Source: Pantoea rwandensis
GTDB taxonomy: Bacteria > Pseudomonadota > Gammaproteobacteria > Enterobacterales > Enterobacteriaceae
DNA length: 64,000 nt
Direction: 5' to 3'
Assembly: GCF_002095475.1 (NCBI RefSeq)
Contig: NZ_MLFR01000008.1
Span: 1 to 64,000 of the forward strand
Made by a program: the position numbers and the translations under genes. Of this stretch, positions 7,721 through 16,379 are shown in pieces. Every line of letters starts with the position of its first letter. Position 1 is the stretch's first letter. The notes under the pieces were generated by a model. That model did not search any database and was not told the DNA's origin. It worked only from the letters and a program-made list of their open reading frames with translations.

Positions 7721-9328
7721 ATGATGCGAAATTCAGTTCGTCACTTAGTGATTCCCCTGTTCACCGTTTTAACTGGCGTGATGTCGCAATCGGCTGCACA
7801 GGCAGCGACACCTGAATACAGTGATGGCACGCTGGTTTATCTTCATGAACAGGAGCCCCCTTGCTTGTGGGGCGGCTGGGTGCAACAGGCTTATTTAGCC
7901 CGCCAGGTATTTGATTATCTCGTCAGTTACGATGACGGAAAAATACGCCCGTGGCTGGCCACCAGTTGGAGTGAATCACCCGATCGAAAAACCATTACGT
8001 TCCATTTACGTCATGATGTGAAGTTCACTGATGGCGATGTATTTAACGCCGACGCGGTTATTAAAAACTATCCCGCATGGCAAAAAGGCATTGGTTGGCA
8101 CGGCTTCACTTATATGACCGGGTTCACTAAGGTTGATGAATATACAGTGGCACTGCATTTATCAGAGCCGAACCCGGAAATATATAATGTGTTGGCAAAT
8201 GGTCATTATGGATTTCAGTCTCCCGACTCGCTGGCGCATAACAGTAGTGAAGAAAAATGTTTGCGCCCCGTAGGTACTGGGCCGTGGAAAGTGGCTCGCT
8301 GGGTGAGGGGGGAAGGTATTAGTTTTGTGCGTAATGATGATTATCAATGGGCGCAACCCAATGCACACCATAACGGTCCCGCCTATATCAAACATCTGGA
8401 ATGGAAATTTGTCCCCGACGCGACGACCCGATGGGGAGCCTTAGTCAGCGGAGGAGCCGATGTTATTTACCAGCCGCCATCAGCGCAGTGGAGAACATTG
8501 CAGCGCGACTATCAAACGCTCTCCTATGTCGCCACAGGTCGGCCACAGGCGTTCTCTTTCAATGTACAACGTGCACCCTTCAATGATGTGCGCGTGCGTC
8601 AGGCATTTGCCTATGCCCTTGATCGCCAGCAAATCGTCAAAACAGTGTTCAAAGGGGCAGTGCCTTATGAAGGTAATGGCTCACTGAGCAAAACCACGCC
8701 GCTCTATTTAAATGTTGACGATCGCTATGTGCTCAATCTCTCTAAAGCAAACCAGTTACTGGATGCAGCAGGATGGACAGGGCGCGATGCGGCGGGTTAT
8801 CGCACCAAGTCGGGTAAAACGCTGGAAGCGCGTCTGCCCTTTATTCAGGCGATTATCGATCAGGAAGGGGCACTGATGCTGCAAGCGGTGCAGGATCAGG
8901 TCAAACGTGTGGGCATCAAGTTAGAGCTCATCCCGCTCACGCAGACGGAAGGCTTTGCGGGTGCGCGCTCCCGCCCAGATGACAAGGAAATTAGCTTTGG
9001 TTATTGGGTATGGCCATCGCCCAACATCCTCGACATTGTTTACAACCATTCCCTCAATGGCGCTTTCAACGGCAATAACACCACCTTCTTTAATAACCCT
9101 GAGGTCGAAGCACAGATTCTTGATGCGCAGCGTGACCCAGATCCACAACGTCGTCTGCAGAAGTTTGCTGTTTTGCAGAAGTGGTTTGACGACCAAGCGA
9201 TTGCCATCGGCGGGTACAACTTCACCTATAACGTGGCAATTGCCCATAACGTCCGAGGACTTTGGCAGGACCAAGGCAACGGATTACTCAACTTTAACGA
9301 TGCTTACTTTGTGCAGGAGAAGCCATGA
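7721..9328 (+). CDS. ABC importer substrate-binding protein (DppA/OppA family)
   Basis: A 535-residue periplasmic solute-binding protein of the SBP_bac_5 (peptide/nickel/opine) family. Residues 1-29 form a signal peptide ending SAAQA-ATPEY. Family features include WLATSWSESPDRKTITFHLR, DVKFTDGD early in the fold, VRVRQAFAYALDRQQIV in the middle and a C-terminal lobe with IDQEGALMLQAVQDQVKRVGI. Length is typical. It overlaps the next gene by 4 bp (ATGA), so the transporter genes are translationally coupled. With flanking sulfur-type monooxygenases, the cargo may be an organosulfur compound rather than a peptide. Confidence 0.88.
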   Translation: MMRNSVRHLVIPLFTVLTGVMSQSAAQAATPEYSDGTLVYLHEQEPPCLWGGWVQQAYLARQVFDYLVSYDDGKIRPWLATSWSESPDRKTITFHLRHDVKFTDGDVFNADAVIKNYPAWQKGIGWHGFTYMTGFTKVDEYTVALHLSEPNPEIYNVLANGHYGFQSPDSLAHNSSEEKCLRPVGTGPWKVARWVRGEGISFVRNDDYQWAQPNAHHNGPAYIKHLEWKFVPDATTRWGALVSGGADVIYQPPSAQWRTLQRDYQTLSYVATGRPQAFSFNVQRAPFNDVRVRQAFAYALDRQQIVKTVFKGAVPYEGNGSLSKTTPLYLNVDDRYVLNLSKANQLLDAAGWTGRDAAGYRTKSGKTLEARLPFIQAIIDQEGALMLQAVQDQVKRVGIKLELIPLTQTEGFAGARSRPDDKEISFGYWVWPSPNILDIVYNHSLNGAFNGNNTTFFNNPEVEAQILDAQRDPDPQRRLQKFAVLQKWFDDQAIAIGGYNFTYNVAIAHNVRGLWQDQGNGLLNFNDAYFVQEKP

Positions 9329-10317
9329 GTGACGTTATCTCTGCGGATCGCAGGTTGGGAGTGAACCCATCGCGTTCCTTATCGAGACGGGTCTCGGTTC
9401 GTTTGGCGGCGGTGTTGTTTGTGCTGTGGGGCACCATCACCGTGACCTTTCTGGTGCTCTCGGTATTGCCCGGCGACCGGGCCACCATTCTACTCAACAT
9501 TACTTCTGGGCAAGTGATTGAACGCACGCCAGAAGAGCTTGCACCCATTAATGCTCAATACGGTTTTGATCAACCGATAGCGCAACAGTACCTCAATTAC
9601 TTCTGGCAACTGTTGCAGGGCAAATTGGGCTATTCCTTTGAACTGCAACGGCCTGTGACGCACATCATCGCTGAACAACTGTTGCCGACCTTCACCCTCG
9701 CGATTACTGCGTTGCTACTGGCGTGGTTGATTGCCATCCCTTGGACGTTACTCACAGCAGGACGCAGCAATAAGCTTGGAGCACTGGGATCCGCCGTGGA
9801 GACTCTCCTGGCGGGCCTACCCCAATATTGGATTGGCATCCTGCTGCTTATCGTGTTTGCCATCGGCCTGCGCTGGTTCCCCGTGGTGGGGGGAGTAACA
9901 CTGTGGGGCACGGTCTTGCCTGCCATCACTTTAGCGATCCCTTTGGCCGGGTTTATCGGTCATGCCATTCGCGGTGAATTTGAGCGCAGTATGCAGCAGC
10001 CTTTTGTGTTATCGGCTCGTGCCCGTGGCATGAGCCTCGCGGGTGTGCGGCTGCGCCATGTATTGCGCCATGCCTTGATTCCAGCCATCACCTTGAGCGG
10101 ATGGGCGATTGGCAATCTGTTGTCCGGGGCGGTGCTGGTTGAAGCGGTGTTTGCCAGGCCGGGGTTGGGCAATGTGTTAGTCAATGCCGTCAGCAACAAG
10201 GATTTTGCCCTGGTGTCTGGCATCGTCATTCTGATCAGTTCCCTGTACATCATTATCAATCTGGTGGTCGATCTGATTTACCTGATCGTCGATCCCCGTC
10301 TGCGAGGTCGAGTATGA
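9325..10317 (+). CDS. ABC importer permease (DppB type)
   Basis: A 330-residue inner-membrane permease with about six transmembrane helices. It shows the DppB-type N-terminal pattern (VTFLVLSVLPGDRA, later YGFDQPIAQQYLNY). The cytoplasmic EAA loop reads LSARARGMSLAGVRLRHVLRHAL, broken here as LSARARGMS at about residue 231 and the LRHVLRHAL segment after it. The EAA loop couples the permease to the ATPase. Start and stop codons overlap both neighbours by 4 bp, indicating one operon. Confidence 0.9.
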   Translation: MSDVISADRRLGVNPSRSLSRRVSVRLAAVLFVLWGTITVTFLVLSVLPGDRATILLNITSGQVIERTPEELAPINAQYGFDQPIAQQYLNYFWQLLQGKLGYSFELQRPVTHIIAEQLLPTFTLAITALLLAWLIAIPWTLLTAGRSNKLGALGSAVETLLAGLPQYWIGILLLIVFAIGLRWFPVVGGVTLWGTVLPAITLAIPLAGFIGHAIRGEFERSMQQPFVLSARARGMSLAGVRLRHVLRHALIPAITLSGWAIGNLLSGAVLVEAVFARPGLGNVLVNAVSNKDFALVSGIVILISSLYIIINLVVDLIYLIVDPRLRGRV

Positions 10318-11198
10318 CGACGCATCTTTCCGATTATGCTGGCTTGAAAGCCAGAGGTTCCTTGTGGCACCAGCTGCGATATTTTACCGGCGTGCTGCCA
10401 GGGTCCGTTGTGCTGGCGGGCATTGTTGCGCTGTTCTTTATTGTGGCAGCCGTTACTCCCGGGCTGCTTGCCACCCATGACCCGTTTACCACGGATCTCA
10501 CGCACGCACTGCAAGCACCGTCACTCGCTCACTGGCTCGGCACCGATGATATTGGCCGCGACCTCTACAGCCGAATTATTTGGGGCACACGGCAATCTTT
10601 GCTGATTGGTATTGGGGCAATGGCGATCGCGCTGCTCGGCGCGGTGGTGTTGGGCTTTAGCGCTGCGTTGGGGCCACGCTGGTTGGCGGAACCGATAAAT
10701 CGTCTGCTTGAGATCTTGCTGGCATTCCCCACTTTACTGTTGGCATTGCTGTTCGTGGCGCTGTTAGGACCTTCTGCCAGCAGCCTGCTGCTCTCGGTGG
10801 GCATTGGTACCGCACCTGGCTATGCGCGGTTGGTGCGTGCGCAGGCGTTGCAGGTACGCCAGTCAGGATACGTTGAGGCCGCCCACGCGCTGGGACATCC
10901 ATGGCATCGATTGTTCTTGCAACATATCGCACCAAATGTGTTTCGCCCGCTGTTTTCGCTGGTGGCTTTAGGCATTGGTCAATCTGTGGTGTGGGCATCC
11001 GGTCTGTCGTTTCTGGGGCTAGGGGTCGTCCCGCCTTCGCCGGAGTGGGGCGCCTTGCTCGAAGCCGGAAAAATAAACGTCACGGTGGCCTGGTGGCTCG
11101 AAGTCCTGCCGGGTATTGCGATAGTGCTGGTAGCGCTCTCCTTTACCCAGTTAGGGCGCTATATCCAGCAGCGAGCAGAGGGAGAGCATCGCGCATGA
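10314..11198 (+). CDS. ABC importer permease (DppC type)
   Basis: A 294-residue inner-membrane permease. The N-terminal region has HWLGTDDIGRDLYSRIIWG, the hallmark of the DppC/OppC half of peptide-type importers. The EAA-type loop is near residues 185-205 (QSGYVEAAHALGHPWHRLF). FLGLGVVPPSPEWGALL toward the end is also characteristic. It overlaps the upstream permease by 4 bp and the downstream ATPase by 4 bp (ATGA at 11195). Confidence 0.9.
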   Translation: MTTHLSDYAGLKARGSLWHQLRYFTGVLPGSVVLAGIVALFFIVAAVTPGLLATHDPFTTDLTHALQAPSLAHWLGTDDIGRDLYSRIIWGTRQSLLIGIGAMAIALLGAVVLGFSAALGPRWLAEPINRLLEILLAFPTLLLALLFVALLGPSASSLLLSVGIGTAPGYARLVRAQALQVRQSGYVEAAHALGHPWHRLFLQHIAPNVFRPLFSLVALGIGQSVVWASGLSFLGLGVVPPSPEWGALLEAGKINVTVAWWLEVLPGIAIVLVALSFTQLGRYIQQRAEGEHRA

Positions 11199-12825
11199 CA
11201 AACAACGTGATAGAGGTCAATGGGCTCAATATTTGGGTCGACGGTGATATAACGCCTCCAAGGCATATTGTGAAGAATGTGAGTTTTAGCCTACAGCGTG
11301 GGCAGTGTCTGGCTTTGGTGGGTGAATCGGGATCGGGCAAAAGTGTCACCGCACGGGCGTGGTTGGCTTAGCCGGCGAGCGGCTGAAGGTCGAGGCCGAT
11401 GCAATGGCATTGCAGGGCGAATCCTTGCTGGGGCGCAGCGACGCGTGGTGGCAACAGGTGCGCGGCAGTAAGGTCGGCTTTATTTTGCAAGATGCCTTGG
11501 TATCACTCGATCCACTTCGCCCGGTCGGCCAGGAGATCGCTGAAGTATTATCGCTGCATGGTTGGGGCACACCAGCCAGCCGACAGCATAAAGTGCATGC
11601 TCTATTAGAAGAGGTTGGTGTACCAAATGCAGCATTTCGCGCCTCTCAGCGGCCAGGTGAACTTTCGGGTGGCTTGCGTCAGCGAGCGTTAATCGCATCG
11701 GCTATTGCGATGCATCCAGAGGTGATCATTGCGGATGAGCCGACTACGGCTCTGGATGTCACGGTTCAGGCACAAGTTCTAGACGTGCTCCGTCAGATGC
11801 TGGACCGCGGTACCAGCGTGATTCTGATTAGTCATGACCTGGCGGTGGTGGCAAAAATTGCCGATCACATTTTGGTGATGCAGGGCGGCAGCATTGTGGA
11901 GTCTGGCGCTGCACGGCAAGTGCTGCAACAGCCGCAACACGCCTATACCCAAGGTTTGATTAACGCCATACCCAGCGAGCACACCAAAGGGCAACGCTTA
12001 TCCAGCATCGCGCCAGTACAGATTTCACCGACGCGGGTAGTAGAAACTTCGGTTGATGAAGTGCTGCTAGAAGCACGGCACATCACTAAGCGTTTTCGCG
12101 GGCAGTCGGCAGTGGCTGACGTGTCATTCCAGCTAAAACGGGGTGAAACACTGGGTATTGTCGGTGAATCGGGTTCGGGCAAGACCACGCTCTCGCGTAT
12201 TGCACTGGCACTGGAATCACCCGATAGCGGAGAAGTTCTGTATCGCGGCAATGCCTGGAGCCATGCCTCTGCCCAACAACAGAGGAAGGTCCGACGCCAA
12301 ATCGCGGTGGTGTATCAAGATCCTTTGTCCTCCTTTGACCCGCGCTGGCGCGTGTCTGACATTTTGTTAGATGCTATCGCGCTGGATACCCATCCCGTGA
12401 CGCAAACCCCGCGAGAACGGGCCATCAGCTTGTTGCAGTCAGTCGGACTGACTGCCGAACATTTGCATCAATGGCCTGCGCGCATGTCAGGCGGGCAGCG
12501 CCAGCGCGTGGCGATTGCCCGCGCCATTGCCACGCACCCGCAAATCATTGTGTTGGATGAAGCCGTCTCCGCGTTGGATGTCACCATTCAGGCGCAAATC
12601 CTGGACCTACTCAGTGATTTACAGGCGCAGTTGGGCGTGAGTTACCTGTTTATTTCACACGACCTGGGCGTTATCCATCATATGAGCGACCGCGTTTTAG
12701 TGATGCAGAACGGCATCGCGGTTGAGCAGGGCAACGCCGATGACGTCTTCTATCGCCCAAGTCACCCCTATACCCAGCAACTACTTGCCTCGCTGCCCCG
12801 ACTGGGCACAGCGGAAACTGCCTGA
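11195..12825 (+). pseudogene. Double ABC ATPase (DppD-DppF type), single-base frameshift
   Basis: Read from ATG 11195 with one frame correction, this encodes a fused ATPase of about 543 residues with two nucleotide-binding domains. The first has Walker A GESGSGKSVT, signature LSGGLRQRALIA and Walker B IIADEPTTALD. The second has Walker A GESGSGKTTLSR, signature MSGGQRQRVAIARA and Walker B IIVLDEAVSALD. The frame breaks right after the first Walker A, near 11358, where one base appears missing in GGGCGTGGTTGG; the first frame then stops at TAG 11369-11371. All other motifs are intact, so decay is very recent or the base is a sequencing error. If real, the importer would lose its ATPase. Confidence 0.85.
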
Positions 12826-12842
12826 TCGCTAACGGAGAAAAT

Positions 12843-14222
12843 ATGTCACGTGAACTGATTTATAACGGTTTTTTGCATTTAACGCCTAACCATCACAGCC
12901 ATGGCTACTGGCGTACTCCTGAAGGCCAGGTTCAGTACGGATACAACCAGCTTGATGCTTACGTCAATACGGTGAAAACCCTGGAAAAGGGCTTGTTTGA
13001 TACGTTGTTTATTGCCGATGTCGTGGGGGTTTACGACATTGAATATGGCGATGGCAAAACCACGATTCGGGCCGGGACGCAATTCCCAGAACCCGATCCC
13101 ATCACCATCCTTTCCGCGCTGGGCTTGGTGACGGAGCATTTGGGGCTGGTGGTCACCAGCAATGTGATCCAATCGCATCCTTTCTCGTTTGCTCGCCAGA
13201 TATCTTCACTGGATGAGTTCACACGCGGGCGTATTGGGTGGAACATTGTGACCTCCTATCTCTCGAATGGCTTCCGTAATTATGGTTTTGACGAAATCGT
13301 GCCTCATGATGATCGCTATGAATGGGCACAGGAGTATCTGGATGTCGCTTACAAGCTGTGGGAGCTATCCTGGGAAGAGGGCGCGGTGCTGCACGATCCT
13401 GCGACTAATCGCTTTTTCGATCCCGACAAGATCCACAAAATTAACCACGTCGGTAAACGCTATCGTGTAGAGGGGCCGCATATCGTGGAACCCTCACCGC
13501 AGCGCAGTCCGGTATTCTTCCAGGCCGGAAATTCGGAGGCGGGTCGTCACTTTGCCGCCCGCAATGCGGAAGTGACGTTCTTGCCCTCACAGACACCGGA
13601 AACGGCGCGCAAAGATATCGAAATTTTGAATCGGGATGTGGTGGATTATGGCCGTCAGCCGGAAGACCTGAAAAAGTTGGTCATGCTCTCTACGGTGATT
13701 GGTTCAACAGAAGAAGAGGCAAAACGTAAGCAGCAATATCTATTCGATAACATCGATATCAATGCATTGCAGGGCTTTTACAGTGGGGGTTCGGGTATAG
13801 ATCTTGCCAATATCGATCCCGATACACCACTGACAGAACTGAGTCGCCGCGAGGAATTCAGTCAGCATATGCGATCCAAATTCCGTATCGCCGTGGATGC
13901 GGATTACGGTCAAGGGCGTGTGTTGACGTGGCGCGAATACCTGATTAAACATGCCTTGCTGCCAGGCCGTTTTGCCGGTACACCGGAGCAGATCGCTGAC
14001 AGGGTGCAGCAGTTCGCTGATGCGGGCGTCGATGGGTTTAACGTGGTTCCGGTGACGACGTTGGGCTGGTGGGATGAGTGGGTCGAGCACGTCGTGCCGG
14101 TGTTGCAGAAGCGTGGCCTGGCGCAGAAATCCTATCAGCAAGGCACGCTGCGCGAGAAAATTTTTGGCAAAGAGAGTCGCTTGCCGGACTCGCATCCACA
14201 AAGGAGGTTGCGCCTGAAGTAA
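12843..14222 (+). CDS. NtaA/SnaA/DszA-family FMN-dependent monooxygenase
   Basis: A 459-residue luciferase-like TIM-barrel monooxygenase using reduced FMN. It resembles the NtaA/SnaA/DszA (nitrilotriacetate, pristinamycin, dibenzothiophene sulfone) group. Landmarks are HSHGYWRTPEGQ near the start, GLFDTLFIADVVGVYD, GRIGWNIVTSYLSNGFRNYG at about 122-141, and SPQRSPVFFQAGNSEAGR at about 216-233. AACGGAG precedes the ATG, 17 bp after the ATPase gene. It ends the importer operon and is followed by a terminator. Together with the SfnB-like enzyme it suggests uptake and oxidative cleavage of a C-S or C-N compound. The substrate is not readable from sequence. Confidence 0.85.
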   Translation: MSRELIYNGFLHLTPNHHSHGYWRTPEGQVQYGYNQLDAYVNTVKTLEKGLFDTLFIADVVGVYDIEYGDGKTTIRAGTQFPEPDPITILSALGLVTEHLGLVVTSNVIQSHPFSFARQISSLDEFTRGRIGWNIVTSYLSNGFRNYGFDEIVPHDDRYEWAQEYLDVAYKLWELSWEEGAVLHDPATNRFFDPDKIHKINHVGKRYRVEGPHIVEPSPQRSPVFFQAGNSEAGRHFAARNAEVTFLPSQTPETARKDIEILNRDVVDYGRQPEDLKKLVMLSTVIGSTEEEAKRKQQYLFDNIDINALQGFYSGGSGIDLANIDPDTPLTELSRREEFSQHMRSKFRIAVDADYGQGRVLTWREYLIKHALLPGRFAGTPEQIADRVQQFADAGVDGFNVVPVTTLGWWDEWVEHVVPVLQKRGLAQKSYQQGTLREKIFGKESRLPDSHPQRRLRLK

Positions 14223-14233
14223 ATTCGCGCTGA

Positions 14234-14262
14234 AAACCCACACGATGCGTTGTGGGTTTTTG
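14234..14262 (+). terminator. Terminator of the importer/monooxygenase operon
   Basis: AACCCACA and TGTGGGTT flank a short loop and are followed by TTTTTG on the plus strand, 12 bp past the stop codon of the FMN monooxygenase gene. Confidence 0.85.
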
Positions 14263-14303
14263 TTATGCTCAGTGCGAGGATCGTTGTTTTCATGGAGTGA
14301 AAA

Positions 14304-15143
14304 GTGAATAACCGTTTTGATGCATTTCTCATGCATCCTCCAGCCCTAGGCAAACAGGGTTATCAACGTTTTGGCATCGAGTTTCTGTGGTTTGGCATCA
14401 AAGAAGCGCGAGCCTGTCTGTTTGCCGGTCTGTTTTTTCTCTCGATCTTTTGCGTACCACGCGCCGGTTTATTCGGTATCGCACGCTATGACCTACTGCT
14501 TATTATCGCATTGGCTATCCAGTTCATCATGGTGGCGACCCGGTTGGAAAGTTGGGATGAGCTTAAAGCCATCACGCTGTTTCATGTGCTCGGGTTTGGG
14601 CTTGAACTGTTCAAAACCTCATCGACGATTGGATCCTGGCACTACCCGGAGGCTGCATGGAGTAAGGTCGGTGGCGTTCCGCTATTCAGTGGGTTTATGT
14701 ATGCCACCGTCGGCAGTTACATCATTCAGTGTTGGCGTTTGATGGATCTTAAAATCCGCCATCACCCACCGATCATTTTTGCCGTGCTGCTGTCGTTAGC
14801 GCTGTATGCCAACTTCTTTACCCACCATTATATCGGCGACTATCGCTGGTATATCGCAGCAGTCGCACTGGGTCTCTATGCGCGCTCTGAAGTGATATTC
14901 ACCCCTTATGACCGACCATTTCGCATGCCGCTGCTGGTGGCGTTTGTCCTGATTGGCTTCTTTATCTGGCTGGCAGAGAACATGGGCACTTTCTTTGGCG
15001 TGTGGCAGTACCCCAATCAGATGGGTGCCTGGGCTACAGTGCATGTAGGGAAATGGGGCGCATGGTCGCTGCTGGTGATGATGACCTTTACCATTACATT
15101 GTTCCTGAAGGATATTAAAAAGCGCGTACATATCGCGCAGTAA
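14304..15143 (+). CDS. DUF817 family membrane protein
   Basis: A 279-residue protein with about eight hydrophobic segments and no signal peptide. It resembles the DUF817 family (FGIKEARACLFAGLFF near residue 30; SSTIGSWHYPE, GVPLFSGFMYATVGSYI and FFTHHYIGDYRWY further on). No biochemical function is established for the family. The GTG start at 14304 has ATGGAG about 10 bases upstream. It lies between two terminator-like hairpins and precedes a LysE-type exporter with a 62-bp gap, so it may be transcribed alone. Confidence 0.8.
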   Translation: MNNRFDAFLMHPPALGKQGYQRFGIEFLWFGIKEARACLFAGLFFLSIFCVPRAGLFGIARYDLLLIIALAIQFIMVATRLESWDELKAITLFHVLGFGLELFKTSSTIGSWHYPEAAWSKVGGVPLFSGFMYATVGSYIIQCWRLMDLKIRHHPPIIFAVLLSLALYANFFTHHYIGDYRWYIAAVALGLYARSEVIFTPYDRPFRMPLLVAFVLIGFFIWLAENMGTFFGVWQYPNQMGAWATVHVGKWGAWSLLVMMTFTITLFLKDIKKRVHIAQ

Positions 15144-15205
15144 AAGGGGCGATACTTTTGTTATAGTCTGGCAGCCCGATTCCACCCATTTTCGACAGGT
15201 TACGT

Positions 15206-15868
15206 ATGCCGACTCCTGAGACATTCGCCACATTTCTTTTCGCGTTAGCGCTGCTGGAACTCTCACTTGGCCCGGACATGATGATGGTGATGGCGCGAGG
15301 ATTAGGGCAGGGGCGCAGAGCAGCCCTCTGTACCATGTCGGGTATGGTGTTTGTGGCGGGGATTATTCAGGTTGGCATGCTGGTGTTGGGGCTGGCGGCA
15401 CTGATTCACTCTTGGCCGTTGGGATTGGATTTGTTGCGTTGGGCCGGTGCGGCTTACCTCATTTGGTTGGGCATCAAAATGCTGCGATCCAGCGCAACCG
15501 CTTCGGCACGTGCGCAGAGTCAATCCTCTATTTCTGACTGGCAAGCCGTCAAGGATGGAGCGATTAACAGTCTGACCAATCCTAAGTCGTTACTGTTTAT
15601 GTTCGCTTTTCTGCCACAGTTTGTGGATCCCGCTCAGGGGCCGATTTGGCTAAAACTGCTGATTTTGGGCACGATTCAGAAGTTGACAGGCGTGATTTCG
15701 TTGGGTGCTGTCGCTATCGCGGCTGGATCGATCGGGCAGTGGATGGCGCGCCATCCGGCGGTGCTGATTTGGCAGGAGAGATTCACTGGTCTGGTGATGA
15801 TTCTGTTGGGCGCACGACTGTTGCTGGTAGGGGGCAGTACTGGGACGGGAATAAAAGCCTGCTCCTGA
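15206..15868 (+). CDS. LysE/RhtB-family exporter
   Basis: A 220-residue membrane protein with about six hydrophobic helices, typical of the LysE/RhtB amino-acid exporters. The N-terminal helix carries ALLELSLGPDMMMVMARGLG, where the GP motif after the first helix is the family signature. AGAAYLIWLGIKMLRS at about residues 74-89 and GAINSLTNPKSLLFMFAFLP at about 114-133 are also characteristic. The substrate (amino acid or other metabolite) is unknown. An intergenic structured repeat begins about 35 bp after the stop codon. Confidence 0.88.
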   Translation: MPTPETFATFLFALALLELSLGPDMMMVMARGLGQGRRAALCTMSGMVFVAGIIQVGMLVLGLAALIHSWPLGLDLLRWAGAAYLIWLGIKMLRSSATASARAQSQSSISDWQAVKDGAINSLTNPKSLLFMFAFLPQFVDPAQGPIWLKLLILGTIQKLTGVISLGAVAIAAGSIGQWMARHPAVLIWQERFTGLVMILLGARLLLVGGSTGTGIKACS

Positions 15869-15902
15869 GAAAAAAACACGGCAGATCGCAATGCCTGTCA
15901 GT

Positions 15903-16155
15903 TAAGCATTTGGTGATAACGCAGTCTGGTGTCGCTCAGGGGCTGGCTGTCCTCGCGCCGCTGACGCGGTACCTTCACGCCGTTCATCTACCTTTACGGA
16001 CCGGTGGGGATGGAACATCCCTGTTCCAGCCCCACCTTTCGCCCGCATCCGTGCGGGCTCTCCTGGCAGACTCACTCTGTTCAGCGCTGCGAAATGCCAT
16101 CCCCTGAGCGTCCCCAGCCTGCTTGCTAATATCCGTTTACGCTGTTGGAAAGGGC
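15903..16155 (-). repeat. Structured intergenic repeat, copy on the minus strand
   Basis: On the minus strand this region matches 53731-54004 over about 250 bp, including GGATGGCATTTCGC, GCCAGGAGAGCC and a conserved 3' block from GAAGGTACCGCGTCAGCG to GACTGCGTTATCAC. Two hairpins occur in both copies. Hairpin 1 pairs 16041-16047 with 16052-16058. Hairpin 2 pairs 16004-16009 and 16011-16017 with 16022-16028 and 16030-16035. Stem bases differ between the copies but pairing is kept. A frame here encodes GWHFAALN in both copies, but base changes follow the hairpins rather than codons, so I do not call a protein. Confidence 0.75.
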
Positions 16156-16243
16156 GCGATGGCTCAGGCGATAGCGCTTTTAATGCCACAAAGGGCACAA
16201 TGTCTGAGGCCCGCACCAACATACTCAATCGTGTAATAGAAAA

Positions 16244-16270
16244 GGCTGCCATTCTAAGAAAATGGCAGCC
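16244..16270 (-). terminator. Terminator of the unknown membrane-protein gene
   Basis: Perfect 10-bp inverted repeat GGCTGCCATT / AATGGCAGCC with a 7-base loop. On the minus strand it is followed by TTTTCTATT, giving a Rho-independent terminator about 110 bp past the stop of the minus-strand gene at 16380. Confidence 0.75.
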
Positions 16271-16379
16271 TCACCGGAACAGAACCTCATCTGAAAAGCA
16301 TTACGTCAGAGCGTGGTTTTTTCCAAGATTTTTTTCCACGCTAGCATGCTGAAAGCATATTAGAGATAGATAACTTAGG

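Noticed and set aside
15902..16252. Possible small protein containing GWHFAALN, also seen at 53715-53906
   Set aside because: The frame lies inside the repeat, differs in start and end between copies, and the base changes preserve hairpin pairing instead of codons.
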